DNA of 64,000 nt from Erwinia rhapontici. GTDB lineage: Bacteria; Pseudomonadota; Gammaproteobacteria; Enterobacterales; Enterobacteriaceae. Every line of letters begins with the position of its first letter. Position 1 is the stretch's first letter. Positions 31,926 to 42,047 of the stretch are shown here, in pieces. The notes under the pieces were generated by a model that did no database searches, was not told the origin of the DNA, and was given only the letters and a program-made list of their open reading frames with translations. The stretch covers positions 256,884 to 320,883 of the forward strand of contig NZ_VRKO01000010.1 in the NCBI RefSeq assembly GCF_012271765.1, in the 5' to 3' direction. The position numbers were made by a program, and so were the translations under genes.

Positions 31926-32816
31926 TTACGATTTTTTCAGCACAACCGTAGTCAAACGCATGCAACCCAGCGCGGCCAGCGTGGCTGCTGTGGCGCTCTG
32001 TTGGCTTAATGCGGCATCCGGGGCTTCGGCCAGAACGGCCTGGTGAATATCGCTCAGGCTATGTCCGCTAAGGCTGAGTAAATTCAGTGCGCCCTGCAAC
32101 GGAGGCAGGCTGGGATTAAACGCCGCGTTTTCTGCATAACGCCCGGCAAAGATCGCGCCGCTGACGGTTTGTAAGGCGACACCGCTCCAGGCCTTGCTGT
32201 AAGGCGCATGACTGTGGCTGGCGGCGTTAATGGCGGCTTGCGTCAGTGCATCGCCCGCCGCGATAAAGCCGTGGTCAATATCGTCCATCAGCAGGGTGGT
32301 GATGGCCAGGTCGTGCGGGCCAAAGGAATCCGGCAGATAGTCCCCCAGCGTGGCCGCAGCACGGCCAGGCAGTTCAATCGTCAGCCCGCTGCCGCTGTTC
32401 AGCTCATTCATAAACTGTCGGCAGTGGCCGCATGGCGTGTAGTTGACGGTGATGCACGCCAGTGCACTTTCTCCCCGCAGCCAGGCATGCGTCACCGCAC
32501 TCTGCTCGGCATGAACGGTCTGCTGCATCGTGGTACCGGCAAACTCCATATTGGCACCAAAGAACAGCGTGCCGCTTTTACCACGTGCAATGGCACCCAC
32601 TTTAAAATCAGACAAGGTGGCTACCGCGCAGGCGGCCGCCAGCGGCAGCAGGGCAAAGGCCAGTTCACTGTCGTTAAATCCGCAGTGCTTTTTCAGTTCA
32701 CCCGCCTGGCTGGCCGTGATAAATCCGGCGAAGTCATCCGCGGCCAGGATCGGCTGAAGTGCGCTTTGTAACAGGGTAGGAAGCGTGGCAAATGCCTGCT
32801 GGTAACGTGGGTGCAT
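31926..32816 (-). CDS. cdd: Cytidine deaminase
   Basis: The 296-residue enzyme deaminates cytidine and deoxycytidine for salvage. The catalytic zinc site HAEQSA (His-Ala-Glu) and PCGHCRQF (two Cys) is in the N-terminal half. The C-terminal half is the degenerate repeat typical of the long dimeric type. In E. coli cdd is controlled by CRP and CytR. A TGTGATCTAAGT half-site stands about 55 bases upstream, but I could not define a full control region. Confidence 0.96.
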   Translation of the reverse strand: MHPRYQQAFATLPTLLQSALQPILAADDFAGFITASQAGELKKHCGFNDSELAFALLPLAAACAVATLSDFKVGAIARGKSGTLFFGANMEFAGTTMQQTVHAEQSAVTHAWLRGESALACITVNYTPCGHCRQFMNELNSGSGLTIELPGRAAATLGDYLPDSFGPHDLAITTLLMDDIDHGFIAAGDALTQAAINAASHSHAPYSKAWSGVALQTVSGAIFAGRYAENAAFNPSLPPLQGALNLLSLSGHSLSDIHQAVLAEAPDAALSQQSATAATLAALGCMRLTTVVLKKS

Positions 32817-32942
32817 AGTGGGGCCTCTTTCGCTGAATGCAGCCCATGTTAGCGGGCCGGCAGCCAGTTATATGTGATCTAAGTCTCTCTATCAATGTAA
32901 TAAATGAAATTGATCAACAAAATGCGAGACTTATCGCAAGTT

Positions 32943-33635
32943 TTAACCCCACAGCATCATTAATAGCGGAAAAATAAACGGTGCCAGAAGCGAAGTGATA
33001 ATGCCGCACAGCACCAGTGCCAGTGAGCTGAACGCCCCCTCCTGGTAATCGATCTCGGCAGCCCGTGCTGTCCCCAGTGCGTGCGAAGCATTTCCGATAG
33101 CCAGACCGCGTGAGGATTTACTGCGCACCTGCAGCATGTTGAGCAGCATATGGCCGAAGACAGCCCCCAGTACGCCCGCCAGCAGCACGCAGATAGCACT
33201 AATAGCCGGGATGCCACCCAGCGTGCCGGAGATGGCCATCGCAATCGGCGTGGTGACCGATTTGGGTAACAGCGTGGCGGCAATCTGTGGCGTCGCGCCT
33301 AACCACAGCGCAATCGCCGTACCGGACACCATTGCCGTGATGCTTCCGACAAAGCAGACGCTGATAATCGACTTCCAGCGCGAACGGATTTGATGCATCT
33401 GCTCATACAGCGGCAGCGCCAGCGCCACGACGGCCGGTTGCAGCAGGTCATTGAGTAGGGCGCTGCCCTGGAAATAGCGCGTGTAGGGCAGTTGCAGCAG
33501 CAGCAGCAGCGGAATAATCACCGCCATCGCAATCAGCAGCGGGTTAACGATCGACATTTTGACTTTTGCCGCCAGCTTGCGTGCGGCAAGAAAGACCAGC
33601 ACGGTCAGCGGCAGCGACCACCAGATATCACTCAT
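32943..33635 (-). CDS. yohK: YohK, LrgB/CidB family membrane protein
   Basis: The 230-residue protein has about six to seven membrane helices and the LrgB blocks [20 protein letters not shown] and [12 protein letters not shown]. Start at 33635 (MSDIWW) follows GGGAGC by five bases. An earlier in-frame codon is covered by yohJ. The start overlaps the end of yohJ by eight bases. LrgAB/CidAB pairs act as holin-like or pyruvate-linked transporters in Gram-positives. In enterobacteria the role is not settled. Confidence 0.93.
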   Translation of the reverse strand: MSDIWWSLPLTVLVFLAARKLAAKVKMSIVNPLLIAMAVIIPLLLLLQLPYTRYFQGSALLNDLLQPAVVALALPLYEQMHQIRSRWKSIISVCFVGSITAMVSGTAIALWLGATPQIAATLLPKSVTTPIAMAISGTLGGIPAISAICVLLAGVLGAVFGHMLLNMLQVRSKSSRGLAIGNASHALGTARAAEIDYQEGAFSSLALVLCGIITSLLAPFIFPLLMMLWG

Positions 33636-34023
33636 CGCTTGCTCCCGTGCGTCGCTGATGGCGGTCATTAAGGCGCTGTGACATCAACCCAATGGTGACC
33701 AGCACAATCAGCGTACTCACCACGCAGGAGATCACAATCGGGCCGAACTGAGCGGTCAGAATATCCATATCGTTCATGACGCCAACGCTGATGGGGACGA
33801 ACAACAGGGCCATATAACGGATCAGCAGATGGCAGCCGGGTTTTACCCAGTGGATCGGAAGCAGTTGCGAAGCCAGCAGCGAAAACAGCACCAGCATACC
33901 GAGAATACTGCCGGGAATGACAACAGGCAGCAGGGCCGAAAGGCCGCGACCGGCATAGAGGCAGAGGTAGATGATGATGAAAGCGCGAAGGTATTGCCAT
34001 AAAACCAGGAGAGTGCTGCGCAT
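33628..34023 (-). CDS. yohJ: YohJ, LrgA/CidA family holin-like protein
   Basis: The 131-residue protein has four hydrophobic segments, with [14 protein letters not shown] and VPISVGVMN as LrgA marks. It is the first gene of yohJK, and the pair probably forms one membrane complex. Upstream lies a palindrome pair and metG, both on the minus side, so read-through from metG is possible unless the palindromes stop it. Confidence 0.92.
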   Translation of the reverse strand: MRSTLLVLWQYLRAFIIIYLCLYAGRGLSALLPVVIPGSILGMLVLFSLLASQLLPIHWVKPGCHLLIRYMALLFVPISVGVMNDMDILTAQFGPIVISCVVSTLIVLVTIGLMSQRLNDRHQRRTGASDE

Positions 34024-34040
34024 GGTCAGATCCCAGAATA

Positions 34041-34090
34041 CGTAGGGGCGGGGCAGGCCCCGCCTGGGTCAGGCATGCCTGACCCCCTAC
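34041..34090. repeat. Inverted pair of REP-like palindromes between metG and yohJ
   Basis: Arms GGCGGGGC / GCCCCGCC at 34047-34064 and GGGTCAGGCA / TGCCTGACCC at 34066-34085. Outer arms CGTAGGGG and CCCCTACG make the pair a nested inverted repeat, the same design as after fruA. Confidence 0.8.
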
Positions 34091-34094
34091 GAAT

Positions 34095-36125
34095 TTACTT
34101 AACTTGTTGGCCTGGCTGAGCGCCGCTATCCGGGCTGAGCAGGAAGATATCTTTCCCGCCAGGACCCGCCGCCATCACCATACCTTCTGAGATGCCGAAA
34201 CGCATTTTGCGCGGCGCGAGGTTTGCCACCATCACTGTCAGACGGCCAACCAGTACCGCCGGGTCCGGGTAGGCCGCACGGATGCCGGAGAACACGTTGC
34301 GCTTCTCTCCACCCACATCCAGTGACAGACGCAGCAGCTTATCGGAGCCTTCAACAAATTCCGCGTTTTCGATCAGCGCAATACGCATATCGACTTTGGC
34401 AAAATCATCGAAGCTGATGGTGTCCTGAATCGGATCCTCCGCCAGCGGACCGGTCACAGGTGCCTTCGCTGCGGCGGCATCTTCTTTTGATGCTTCAATC
34501 AAACCGTTCACTTTGTCCATCTCAATGCGGCCATACAAGGCTTTAAATGGCGCAATGCTGTGGTTCAGAAGAGGTTGCTGAATACCATCCCAGCTCAGAT
34601 CCTGATTCAGAAAAGCTTCGGTGCGGGCGGTCAGCGATGGCAGCACAGGCTTCAGCCAGGTCATCAGCACGCGGAACAGGTTGATACCCATAGAGCAGAT
34701 AGCCTGCAGGTCGGCATCACGTCCTTCCTGTTTCGCCACCACCCACGGAGCCTGCTCGTCAACATAGCGGTTAGCCACGTCGGCCAGCGCCATAATTTCG
34801 CGCACAGCACGGCTGAATTCACGGCTGGCCCAGGCTTCACCAATGCTGGCTGACGCATCCGTGAAGGTTTTGTACAGCGCCGGATCTGCCAGTTCAGCAG
34901 AAAGCTGCCCGTCAAAACGTTTGGCGATAAAGCCGGCATTACGTGATGCCAGGTTAACCACCTTGTTGACGATATCGGCATTCACACGCTGCACGAAATC
35001 TTCCAGATTGAGGTCGATATCGTCGATGCGTGATGAAAGCTTCGCTGCGTAGTAGTAACGCAGGCTGTCGGCATCCAGATGTTGCAGCCAGGTGCTGGCT
35101 TTAATAAATGTGCCGCGTGATTTAGACATTTTCGCGCCGTTAACCGTGACATAGCCATGCACAAACAGGTTGGTCGGTTTACGGAAGTTGCTGCCTTCCA
35201 GCATGGCTGGCCAGAACAGGCTGTGGAAGTAGACGATATCTTTACCGATAAAGTGGTAGAGATCGGCATCCGAATCTTTTTGCCAGAACGCATCGAAGTC
35301 GATATCACCGCGCTTATCGCACAGGTTTTTGAAGGAACCCATGTAACCGATAGGTGCATCCAGCCAGACGTAGAAGTATTTGCCTGGGGCATCAGGAATT
35401 TCGAAGCCGAAGTACGGCGCATCGCGGGAGATATCCCACTGCTGCAAGCCGGAGTCGAACCACTCCTGCATTTTGTTCGCCACCTGCTCCTGCAACGCAC
35501 CGGAACGGGTCCAGGCCTGTAACATGGCGCTGAATTCCGGCAGATCGAAGAAGAAATGCTCAGAATCACGCATCACAGGTGTTGCGCCAGAGACGACGGA
35601 TTTCGGATCAATCAGTTCAGTCGGGCTATAGGTGGCCGAACAGACTTCGCAGTTGTCGCCATACTGATCCGGCGCCTTACATTTCGGGCAGGTGCCTTTC
35701 ACAAAACGATCGGGCAGGAACATGCCTTTTTCCGGATCGTAAAGCTGAGAAATGGTACGGTTCTTAATAAAACCGTTCTCTTTCAGTCGGGTATAGATCA
35801 GTGCAGACAGCTCACGGTTCTCTTCGCTGTGCGTAGAGTGGTAGTTGTCGTAGCTGATATCAAAACCGGCAAAGTCGGTCTGATGTTCCTGACTCATCTC
35901 GGCAATCATCTGCTCCGGCGCGATGCCCATCTGCTGAGCTTTCAGCATAATTGGCGTGCCATGTGCGTCATCGGCACAGATGAAGTAAACCTGATTGCCG
36001 CGCATTCGCTGGTAACGGACCCAAATATCTGCCTGGATATGCTCGAGCATGTGGCCGAGATGAATGGAACCATTTGCGTACGGCAGTGCGCACGTTACCA
36101 AAATTTTTTTCGCGACTTGAGTCAT
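34095..36125 (-). CDS. metG: Methionyl-tRNA synthetase
   Basis: The 676-residue class I synthetase loads methionine on both tRNAs. The HIGH-type motif is HLGH in GSIHLGHM near residue 20. The zinc knuckle has four Cys in [17 protein letters not shown] near residues 146-162. The KMSKS motif is present in AKMSKSRGT. The C-terminal OB-fold tRNA-binding domain (after about residue 570) ends with GQQVK. Start at MTQVAKKIL (36125) as in E. coli. The frame is open 27 codons further, towards the divergent apbC promoter. Confidence 0.98.
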   Translation of the reverse strand: MTQVAKKILVTCALPYANGSIHLGHMLEHIQADIWVRYQRMRGNQVYFICADDAHGTPIMLKAQQMGIAPEQMIAEMSQEHQTDFAGFDISYDNYHSTHSEENRELSALIYTRLKENGFIKNRTISQLYDPEKGMFLPDRFVKGTCPKCKAPDQYGDNCEVCSATYSPTELIDPKSVVSGATPVMRDSEHFFFDLPEFSAMLQAWTRSGALQEQVANKMQEWFDSGLQQWDISRDAPYFGFEIPDAPGKYFYVWLDAPIGYMGSFKNLCDKRGDIDFDAFWQKDSDADLYHFIGKDIVYFHSLFWPAMLEGSNFRKPTNLFVHGYVTVNGAKMSKSRGTFIKASTWLQHLDADSLRYYYAAKLSSRIDDIDLNLEDFVQRVNADIVNKVVNLASRNAGFIAKRFDGQLSAELADPALYKTFTDASASIGEAWASREFSRAVREIMALADVANRYVDEQAPWVVAKQEGRDADLQAICSMGINLFRVLMTWLKPVLPSLTARTEAFLNQDLSWDGIQQPLLNHSIAPFKALYGRIEMDKVNGLIEASKEDAAAAKAPVTGPLAEDPIQDTISFDDFAKVDMRIALIENAEFVEGSDKLLRLSLDVGGEKRNVFSGIRAAYPDPAVLVGRLTVMVANLAPRKMRFGISEGMVMAAGPGGKDIFLLSPDSGAQPGQQVK

Positions 36126-36309
36126 ATTAAGACTTAGCTCATACCTGTTGAAAAAGGGGTTTAGATGGTAACCGATTGCCTGACCCTGCGTAAACAAGGG
36201 GTTCAACTCCCTGCGGTTTTTTCCGGCTGGTTACGTCAGTTCGGGCCAGATCTGATATGCTTAATGACATAAATGCAGGCAGAACAACCAGCAATATCAA
36301 GGAACACAG

Positions 36310-37422
36310 ATGACTTCACAATCCCAGGGGCATCATTCCCCCGAAGCGCTACGCGCGATCGTGATGGGCGTGCTGACCACGTTTGAACACCCCACGTTGA
36401 ACCGTAATCTCACCGTACTGAAGGCGCTGCGCCACTGTGCGCTGCTCGATAACACTCTGCATATTGAACTGAATATGCCGTTTGTCTGGCAGGGGCCGTT
36501 TGAAAGCCTGAAAGCGACGGTCAGTGCTGACCTGCTGCGTCTGACTGGCGCGGTAGCGATTTCATGGCGCTTAACGCTGAATGTGGCGACGTTACAACGG
36601 GTCAAAAATCGCCCTGGCGTCAACGGCGTAAAAAACATTATTGCCATCAGCTCTGGTAAAGGGGGCGTCGGCAAATCGACCACGGCGGTCAACCTCGCGC
36701 TGGCGCTGGCCGCAGAGGGAGCGAAAGTCGGACTGCTGGATGCCGATATTTACGGACCGTCGATCCCGGATATGCTCGGTGTTGAAGATCAGCGGCCAAC
36801 CTCACCGGACGGCACACATATGGCACCGATTATGGCCCATGGCCTGGCCACCAACTCAATTGGTTATCTGGTGACCGAGGATAACGCCATGGTATGGCGT
36901 GGTCCGATGGCCAGCAAAGCGCTGATGCAGTTGCTTAACGAAACGTTATGGCCGGAACTGGACTACCTGGTGCTGGATATGCCGCCTGGCACAGGGGACA
37001 TTCAGTTAACCCTCGCACAGAACGTGCCGGTGACCGGTGCCGTGGTCGTGACCACGCCGCAGGATATTGCGCTGATCGATGCGCGCAAAGGCATTGTGAT
37101 GTTTGAAAAAGTGAATGTCCCGGTGCTGGGCGTAGTGGAAAACATGAGTATGCATATTTGCAGCCAGTGTGGTCATCATGAAGCGATCTTTGGTACGGGG
37201 GGGGCCGAAAAGCTGGCGGAACAGTATCACACTCGTCTGCTGAGCCAGCTTCCGCTGCATATCAGCTTGCGCGAAGACCTGGATAATGGCGAGCCCACCG
37301 TTGTGCGTCGTCCCGACAGCGATTTCACCGCACTGTACCGTCAGCTGGCGACACAGGTGGCCGCGCAACTTTACTGGCAGGGTGAGGTTATCCCGGAAGA
37401 TATCGCGTTCCGCGCGGTGTAG
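36310..37422 (+). CDS. apbC: Iron-sulfur cluster carrier ATPase ApbC (Mrp)
   Basis: The 370-residue P-loop NTPase holds and passes Fe-S clusters. The deviant Walker A GKGGVGKST is near residue 120, and the CxxC pair for the bridging cluster is in ICSQCGHH near residue 284. An N-terminal MIP18-like domain precedes it. Divergent from metG, as in E. coli. Confidence 0.96.
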   Translation: MTSQSQGHHSPEALRAIVMGVLTTFEHPTLNRNLTVLKALRHCALLDNTLHIELNMPFVWQGPFESLKATVSADLLRLTGAVAISWRLTLNVATLQRVKNRPGVNGVKNIIAISSGKGGVGKSTTAVNLALALAAEGAKVGLLDADIYGPSIPDMLGVEDQRPTSPDGTHMAPIMAHGLATNSIGYLVTEDNAMVWRGPMASKALMQLLNETLWPELDYLVLDMPPGTGDIQLTLAQNVPVTGAVVVTTPQDIALIDARKGIVMFEKVNVPVLGVVENMSMHICSQCGHHEAIFGTGGAEKLAEQYHTRLLSQLPLHISLREDLDNGEPTVVRRPDSDFTALYRQLATQVAAQLYWQGEVIPEDIAFRAV

Positions 37423-37425
37423 TGA

Positions 37426-37453
37426 GACGGGCCGGCCTTTTTCTGGTCGGCCC
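37426..37453 (+). terminator. Stem-loop after apbC
   Basis: ACGGGCCGGCC / GGTCGGCCCGT with a TTTTTCT loop forms a long stem with one G-T pair. A T run after it is missing, so termination strength is uncertain. It lies between convergent apbC and the small minus-strand gene. Confidence 0.4.
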
Positions 37454-37465
37454 GTGATGAATCCG

Positions 37466-37714
37466 TTACACCAGTCTGACGTGCCGCTGCTGAAATCCAT
37501 CCACCATTGAATAATCGAAATCAATTTTCCCACCGTCGAAAAGCTGAGTAATCAACGTGAAATCATTGTCCGGTGTGACATTGCAACGATGGTTAAGCAG
37601 GGTGTCCTGAATAGTAAACGAACGGTCACCGCGCGCGATACGCTTCAGATATTGCAGCATGTCGTATGCACGTACACTTACGCCTGCCTGTTCATGAGGG
37701 GGTCTGCTTGTCAT
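37466..37714 (-). CDS. Small protein of unknown function (82 aa)
   Basis: An 82-residue cytoplasmic protein that I do not recognise. It starts MTSRPPHEQAGVSVRAYDML. A basic amphipathic stretch (YDMLQYLKRIARGDRSFTIQ) is followed by DTLLNHRCNV and an acidic end, a pattern that could be a small DNA-binding or regulatory fold. There is no signal peptide or membrane segment. The ribosome site is weak. It is convergent with apbC and stands 32 bases before yadS-type gene 37747-38364, whose end it faces on the same strand. Confidence 0.6.
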   Translation of the reverse strand: MTSRPPHEQAGVSVRAYDMLQYLKRIARGDRSFTIQDTLLNHRCNVTPDNDFTLITQLFDGGKIDFDYSMVDGFQQRHVRLV

Positions 37715-37746
37715 CTGCTACGGCCATTTTCAGTGCTAAAACGTCA

Positions 37747-38364
37747 TTATAATCCGTTGTGTTTAATCGACGGCAAGCCGATTTTGTATTTTAGTGAAAT
37801 CAGACGGAGCAACGTACAGCTAATAATCGCGAACCAGGCGCTGTAGATCTGCGGGATCAGCCCGGCTGAGCCGGTCAGCTCAATCGCGGCGCCAATGAGC
37901 GCCGCGCTGGCATAAATATCCTGGCTGAAAATCGCCGGAGTTTTTCCAGTTAACACGTCGCGCAGGCAGCCGCCACCGACGGCGCTGATGCAGCCCAGTA
38001 TCAGGGAAAGCTCAATATTGTGGCTGTGCTCCCAGGTTTTATTGGCACCGAAGGCAGCAAAGAAACCCAAACCCAGCGCATCAAAGAACAGGGTGGCTTT
38101 TTCAAAAGAGAGGATGAGTTTTTGAAAAAAGGCAACGCAGATGACGGCTGTCATGATTACCACCAGATAGGCTGAACTGACCAGCCCGGCGGGGGGAAGG
38201 CTGGCAATACAGATATCTCTGATCACGCCACCGCCAATCGCGGTGGTCGCCGTCAGTACAAACACCCCGAAGAGATCAAAATCCTCGCGTACTCCGGCGG
38301 TCGCGCCACTTAACGCAAAGGCCAGCGTGCCAGCTAAATCAAGCAGATGAAAAACATTCAACAT
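37747..38364 (-). CDS. TRIC-family (UPF0126) membrane protein
   Basis: The 205-residue protein has about six to seven membrane helices and the double signature of the family, TAIGGGVIRD near residue 38 and SAVGGGCLRD near residue 124. These glycine-rich helix breaks form the pore in TRIC cation channels. Start at 38364 (MLNVFHLLD) with AGGG about nine bases before. Another ATG at 38373 touches that site. E. coli has the paralogues YicG and YadS. I cannot tell which is the orthologue. Confidence 0.88.
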   Translation of the reverse strand: MLNVFHLLDLAGTLAFALSGATAGVREDFDLFGVFVLTATTAIGGGVIRDICIASLPPAGLVSSAYLVVIMTAVICVAFFQKLILSFEKATLFFDALGLGFFAAFGANKTWEHSHNIELSLILGCISAVGGGCLRDVLTGKTPAIFSQDIYASAALIGAAIELTGSAGLIPQIYSAWFAIISCTLLRLISLKYKIGLPSIKHNGL

Positions 38365-38475
38365 GTCACACATCCCTGATGAGCGTGAAAAATGATTTTC
38401 CAACGCCTGTAAAGAGAGTGACAGATAACCCTGCCTCTGCGCTGTCGTCGTGAGCAGAGGGTGCGGTAGGGGGGG

Positions 38476-38898
38476 TTACAGCACGTAGTGCATCAGCAGG
38501 TACTCGCCCTGATCGCTTTCCCCTTCGGCCACCACCCGCCAGCCGTGCTTTTTATAAAACAGCTGAGCCTGCAGGTTTTCCGCCAGACATTTGAGCGCGC
38601 CAGTGGAGGTAAAGCTTTTTTGCACGGCCTGCAATAATGCACTGCCCGCGCCGCTGCCCTGCCAGGCCGGGTCGATAAACAGGCTGTGCAGAAAATTATC
38701 GTTATCCAGTACGGCGGCAAATCCGATGCGGTGGCCGTCTTCTTCTGCCACCAGCACCCGCTCGCCCCGCGTCACCCGATCGAAATCCTCTAACTGCCAT
38801 TGACTGTCATCCAGCCAGGTCCAGTTGGTTTTACGCGAGGCAAGAAACAGTGTGCGTAGGAATGGCCGATCCGCTTCGGTGAAAGGACGGATATTCAT
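38476..38898 (-). CDS. GNAT-family N-acetyltransferase
   Basis: A 140-residue single-domain protein. The acetyl-CoA loop is in FIDPAWQGSGAGSALL (residues about 75-90, Q-x-x-G-x-G/A pattern), and the C-terminal NLQAQLFYKKHGW gives the usual strand and tyrosine. Substrate not known. It is a single gene with a ribosome site ahead of MNIRPFTEAD. Neighbours do not suggest a target. Confidence 0.88.
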   Translation of the reverse strand: MNIRPFTEADRPFLRTLFLASRKTNWTWLDDSQWQLEDFDRVTRGERVLVAEEDGHRIGFAAVLDNDNFLHSLFIDPAWQGSGAGSALLQAVQKSFTSTGALKCLAENLQAQLFYKKHGWRVVAEGESDQGEYLLMHYVL

Positions 38899-39011
38899 GG
38901 AAAAACTCCTGCAACATAAACGCCGGGTGGCAACGGCGCAGAGTGTAGCGTAAAAGCGCGTCGGTAGCAGCGAAAGGCATCAGGCAGGAGGAACGCATGA
39001 GAGAAGGGCGC

Positions 39012-39041
39012 AAAAAAAAGAGATGATGGGCTCATCTCTTT
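39012..39041 (-). terminator. Rho-independent terminator of wrbA
   Basis: On the minus strand, the stem AAAGAGATGA / TCATCTCTTT is followed by T residues. It lies about 20 bases after the wrbA stop. Confidence 0.85.
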
Positions 39042-39060
39042 GCAGGGGACAGTGCGTTTT

Positions 39061-39657
39061 TTACTTCAATTTTGCCGCGATCGCCGCCACGTGTTGCCCC
39101 TGGTGTTTTGCTATAGCCAGTTCACGTTCGCTGGGTTGTCGCGACCCATCGCCACCCGCCAGTGTGGACGCGCCATAGGGTGTGCCGCCACGCACTTCTG
39201 AAATATCAAACAGTTCGGGGGTGCTGTATCCGATGGGGACAATAATCATCCCGTGATGCGCGAGGGTGGTCCAGGTCGAGGTAATGGTCATTTCCTGCCC
39301 ACCGCCGGTGCCGGTAGAGGTAAACACACTGGCCACTTTGCCTACCAGAGCCCCCTTGGCCCACAGGCCGCCGGTCTGATCGAGGAAATTACGCATCTGC
39401 GCTGACATGTTGCCAAAGCGGGTGGGCGTGCCAAAAATAATCGCATCATAGTCAGCCAGTTCTGTCGGGCTGGCAATCTCGGCGGTCTGATCGGCTTTAC
39501 CGCCGTACGCTTTGAACGCCTCGCTATCCATGGTCTCCGGCACGCGTTTGACGGTGACCTCGGTGCCCGGCACGCTGGCTGCCCCTTGCGCAACGTGCTG
39601 CGCCATGGTTTCAATATGCCCATACATTGAATGGTAAAGAACTAAAATCTTTGACAT
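39061..39657 (-). CDS. wrbA: NAD(P)H:quinone oxidoreductase WrbA
   Basis: The 198-residue flavodoxin-like protein reduces quinones by two electrons with FMN. FMN-binding loop [10 protein letters not shown] is at residues about 8-17, with [16 protein letters not shown] and STGTGGGQE further on. The start MSKILVLYH at 39657 fits the family. The frame is open to 39744, but that part is not conserved. It is 114 bases downstream of a pirin gene in the same direction, so a joint redox or quinone-related operon is likely. Confidence 0.95.
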   Translation of the reverse strand: MSKILVLYHSMYGHIETMAQHVAQGAASVPGTEVTVKRVPETMDSEAFKAYGGKADQTAEIASPTELADYDAIIFGTPTRFGNMSAQMRNFLDQTGGLWAKGALVGKVASVFTSTGTGGGQEMTITSTWTTLAHHGMIIVPIGYSTPELFDISEVRGGTPYGASTLAGGDGSRQPSERELAIAKHQGQHVAAIAAKLK

Positions 39658-39771
39658 TTTACTTTCCTTATTGGGATGGATGGCATTTTCTTTTGGTGCT
39701 AATAAACGTGAAATAAAACGACGTAATACAAACACTGATATCACCCCTGGTGAAGGCGTTGATAAGCCACA

Positions 39772-40656
39772 TTATTTAAAAATAGGCATGGAGGTGGGCT
39801 GAGGTTGGCCCTCCATTTCCTCACGCAGGCGACGACCGATGTCGTTAATTCTAGCTTCGCCTGCGCGTAATGCCGCATCACTGGTGTGCACAGAATAATT
39901 CCCCAGTGAGAGGGACCACGGATGAGCAACAGCGGAACCGATCACGAAGCGCGTTTCGGCGTCTCCGGCGTGAAGGGTGACGGGTTGAGAACCGGCTGCG
40001 AAGATGACCATTTCACCTGTAGCGATCTTTTCAGGTGAAACCAGCGTGCCGCGACTGATACTGAGCCACAGGCTGGAGTGATTTTCCGGCGGAATATACT
40101 GCCAGGATGAGTGTGCGGGCAGGGTCACCAGCAGATAATTGATGCCCTCATGCGAGCGAACCGGGCTTTTTACGCCCTGATATTCACCCAGAATGACGTA
40201 TGCCGGGCCGGTTTGCGGCATCGACTGCGCTTCAAGATACTGACTGTCAACGGGGCCATTTTCCAGTTCAGGTGGCAACGCCAGCCAGAGCTGAAATCCC
40301 TCAACATACTCAGAATCACCTGCCGACATTTCTTTGCCGTGCCAGACGCCGCCGCCTGCGCGCATCCATTCCACCCCGCCATAGCCAATCATGCCTTTAC
40401 CCGAATCCGGATCGTCAAAGCGCAGATTGCCTTCCGTGATTACGGTGACAGTGGCAATACCAGAGTGCGGATGAAGCGGCATACGATCAATCATCGTGCG
40501 ATCGCCGGTGAAGCGATCGAGGAAAACGAAAGGTCTGACGATCGTGCCATAGTCTGACGGGCTCATCAGACGGATAATGGGCCCCGTTCCTCTGCCGCGT
40601 GTCCGGTGTTCGATGTGGCGGGAAACGGGGTGTTCCTCGGGCGCTAACGGTGACAT
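39772..40656 (-). CDS. Pirin family protein
   Basis: The 294-residue bicupin has the pirin metal-site pattern, with PLHPHSGIATVT (two His, near residue 60) and GGVWHGKEM (His near residue 103). Some bacterial pirins are quercetin dioxygenases, others bind metabolic enzymes. Start MSPLAPEEHP at 40656 follows AGAGGAAG. The frame stays open for 40 more codons, into the divergent LysR promoter. It is followed by wrbA and divergent from a LysR gene. Confidence 0.9.
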   Translation of the reverse strand: MSPLAPEEHPVSRHIEHRTRGRGTGPIIRLMSPSDYGTIVRPFVFLDRFTGDRTMIDRMPLHPHSGIATVTVITEGNLRFDDPDSGKGMIGYGGVEWMRAGGGVWHGKEMSAGDSEYVEGFQLWLALPPELENGPVDSQYLEAQSMPQTGPAYVILGEYQGVKSPVRSHEGINYLLVTLPAHSSWQYIPPENHSSLWLSISRGTLVSPEKIATGEMVIFAAGSQPVTLHAGDAETRFVIGSAVAHPWSLSLGNYSVHTSDAALRAGEARINDIGRRLREEMEGQPQPTSMPIFK

Positions 40657-40792
40657 TTGACTTCCTCTGGTAAGCGGTGAACGCAAGGTTATTCCGCTGG
40701 AGTACATGATAGTGTTGTATCTTAACCATTCGAACACTGCTTGATTAGAGGGCGTAATATCATTGGACTCATCCATTTTTGGACGTAATAAG

Positions 40793-41701
40793 ATGCTCGA
40801 TCTGAACGACGTCGCGATCTTTATCCATATCGTTGAAACGGGAAGTTTCGCCGCTGCTGCGCGACGGCTGGGAGTGCCACCGAATACACTGAGTCGACGG
40901 ATTAAGCTGCTGGAAGCGAGTCTGGCGGTGCGGTTATTTCATCGTTCCACCCGCAAACTGACCCTGACCGGTGCCGGTGAGCAGCTGTATGACCACAGTG
41001 CACAAAAAATCAGTGAGTTAAACGCCATCAGTACGCAGCTGGTCAGTGAGAATCAGGTGCCGATGGGACGGATAAAAGTCGCCGCGCCTGCTGACTTCTT
41101 CGATCTGTTTTTAATGGAGTGGGTGGCCGATTTTCTGGCGTTATATCCGCAGCTGCAGCTGGATTTTATTCTCAGTGATACACATGCGGATATGATCGGC
41201 GAGGGCATTGATGTCGCGTTTCGTGGTGGACGCTTAAAGGATTCCAGTCTGGTTGCCCGAAAAATCAGCACGGGTCGGCGTCTGATGGCCGCCAGCCAGC
41301 ATTATCTGGATACCTTTGGTGTGCCTGACAGCATCGACGCGCTGCAGCATCATGCCTGCATCGGCCAGTCTGCATCCTCTTCACCGGCTATCTGGCATCT
41401 GGTGGGGCCGCAAGGTGCGGTGCAGGTTGAGGTGACTGGCCGTTTCTCGGCCAATACCGCGCAGGCCCAGCTTAAAGCGGCTCTCAGCGGGCTGGGCATC
41501 TGTTTTTTACCAGAATCCCTGTTGTACGACAGCCTGAGCCGTCAACAGCTGATCGCCGTGTTGCCTGATTATGGCCAGCTGAATAACGATTTGTCGATTG
41601 TCTATCCCAGCCGTCATTACATCCCGCTGGCGGTGTCGACCTTTGTCGATCACACGGTGACTCTGCTCAAAAAAACCATCTCTGATAAGCATCGCCGTTA
41701 A
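40793..41701 (+). CDS. LysR-family transcriptional regulator
   Basis: The 302-residue protein has the N-terminal winged helix MLDLNDVAIFIHIVETGSFAAAARRL and the DhbR/AaeR-type effector domain with AFRGGRLKDSSLVARKI. It is divergent from the pirin gene with 136 bases between starts. This arrangement suggests control of pirin-wrbA, by analogy with other LysR regulators next to pirin or quinone reductase genes. Confidence 0.88.
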   Translation: MLDLNDVAIFIHIVETGSFAAAARRLGVPPNTLSRRIKLLEASLAVRLFHRSTRKLTLTGAGEQLYDHSAQKISELNAISTQLVSENQVPMGRIKVAAPADFFDLFLMEWVADFLALYPQLQLDFILSDTHADMIGEGIDVAFRGGRLKDSSLVARKISTGRRLMAASQHYLDTFGVPDSIDALQHHACIGQSASSSPAIWHLVGPQGAVQVEVTGRFSANTAQAQLKAALSGLGICFLPESLLYDSLSRQQLIAVLPDYGQLNNDLSIVYPSRHYIPLAVSTFVDHTVTLLKKTISDKHRR

Positions 41702-41723
41702 GAAAGCGATGCGGCTGCGAAGG

Positions 41724-42047
41724 CTATTGAACACCGGCGAGCCGCAGCAGGGCGGTGACTGCCGCTGCCGCCAGGATCACCCCAATCAGCGGCACTTTGC
41801 GCCAGGCCAGCAGCACGGCAACCGCCACCCCGGCGACGCGTGCCGTCCCGGCAAAGTGGTCACCTGCATAAAATGTGCTGCCCAGCGCCACCGCAAACAG
41901 CAGCGTAGTGGCCGCATCAGACAGCAACTTACGCGCGTTTTCAGACAGGGTCATGCGGTTACCCAGCGTGGCACCGGCAAAGCGCATCAGCCAGGTTCCC
42001 ACGGCCAGAATCACGATCCCGCAGATAATCAGTGCGTTGTCTGCCAT
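41724..42047 (-). CDS. azlD: AzlD-family branched-chain amino acid export subunit
   Basis: The 107-residue membrane protein has four hydrophobic segments and is the small partner of AzlC. Its start codon overlaps the azlC stop, which implies one translation unit. In E. coli the same pair, YgaZ/YgaH, exports valine and methionine. Confidence 0.88.
   Translation of the reverse strand: MADNALIICGIVILAVGTWLMRFAGATLGNRMTLSENARKLLSDAATTLLFAVALGSTFYAGDHFAGTARVAGVAVAVLLAWRKVPLIGVILAAAAVTALLRLAGVQ

Noticed and set aside
32868-32882. Full CRP/CytR control region before cdd
   Set aside because: Only one TGTGA half-site is clear, and the second half is missing. Not enough to call.
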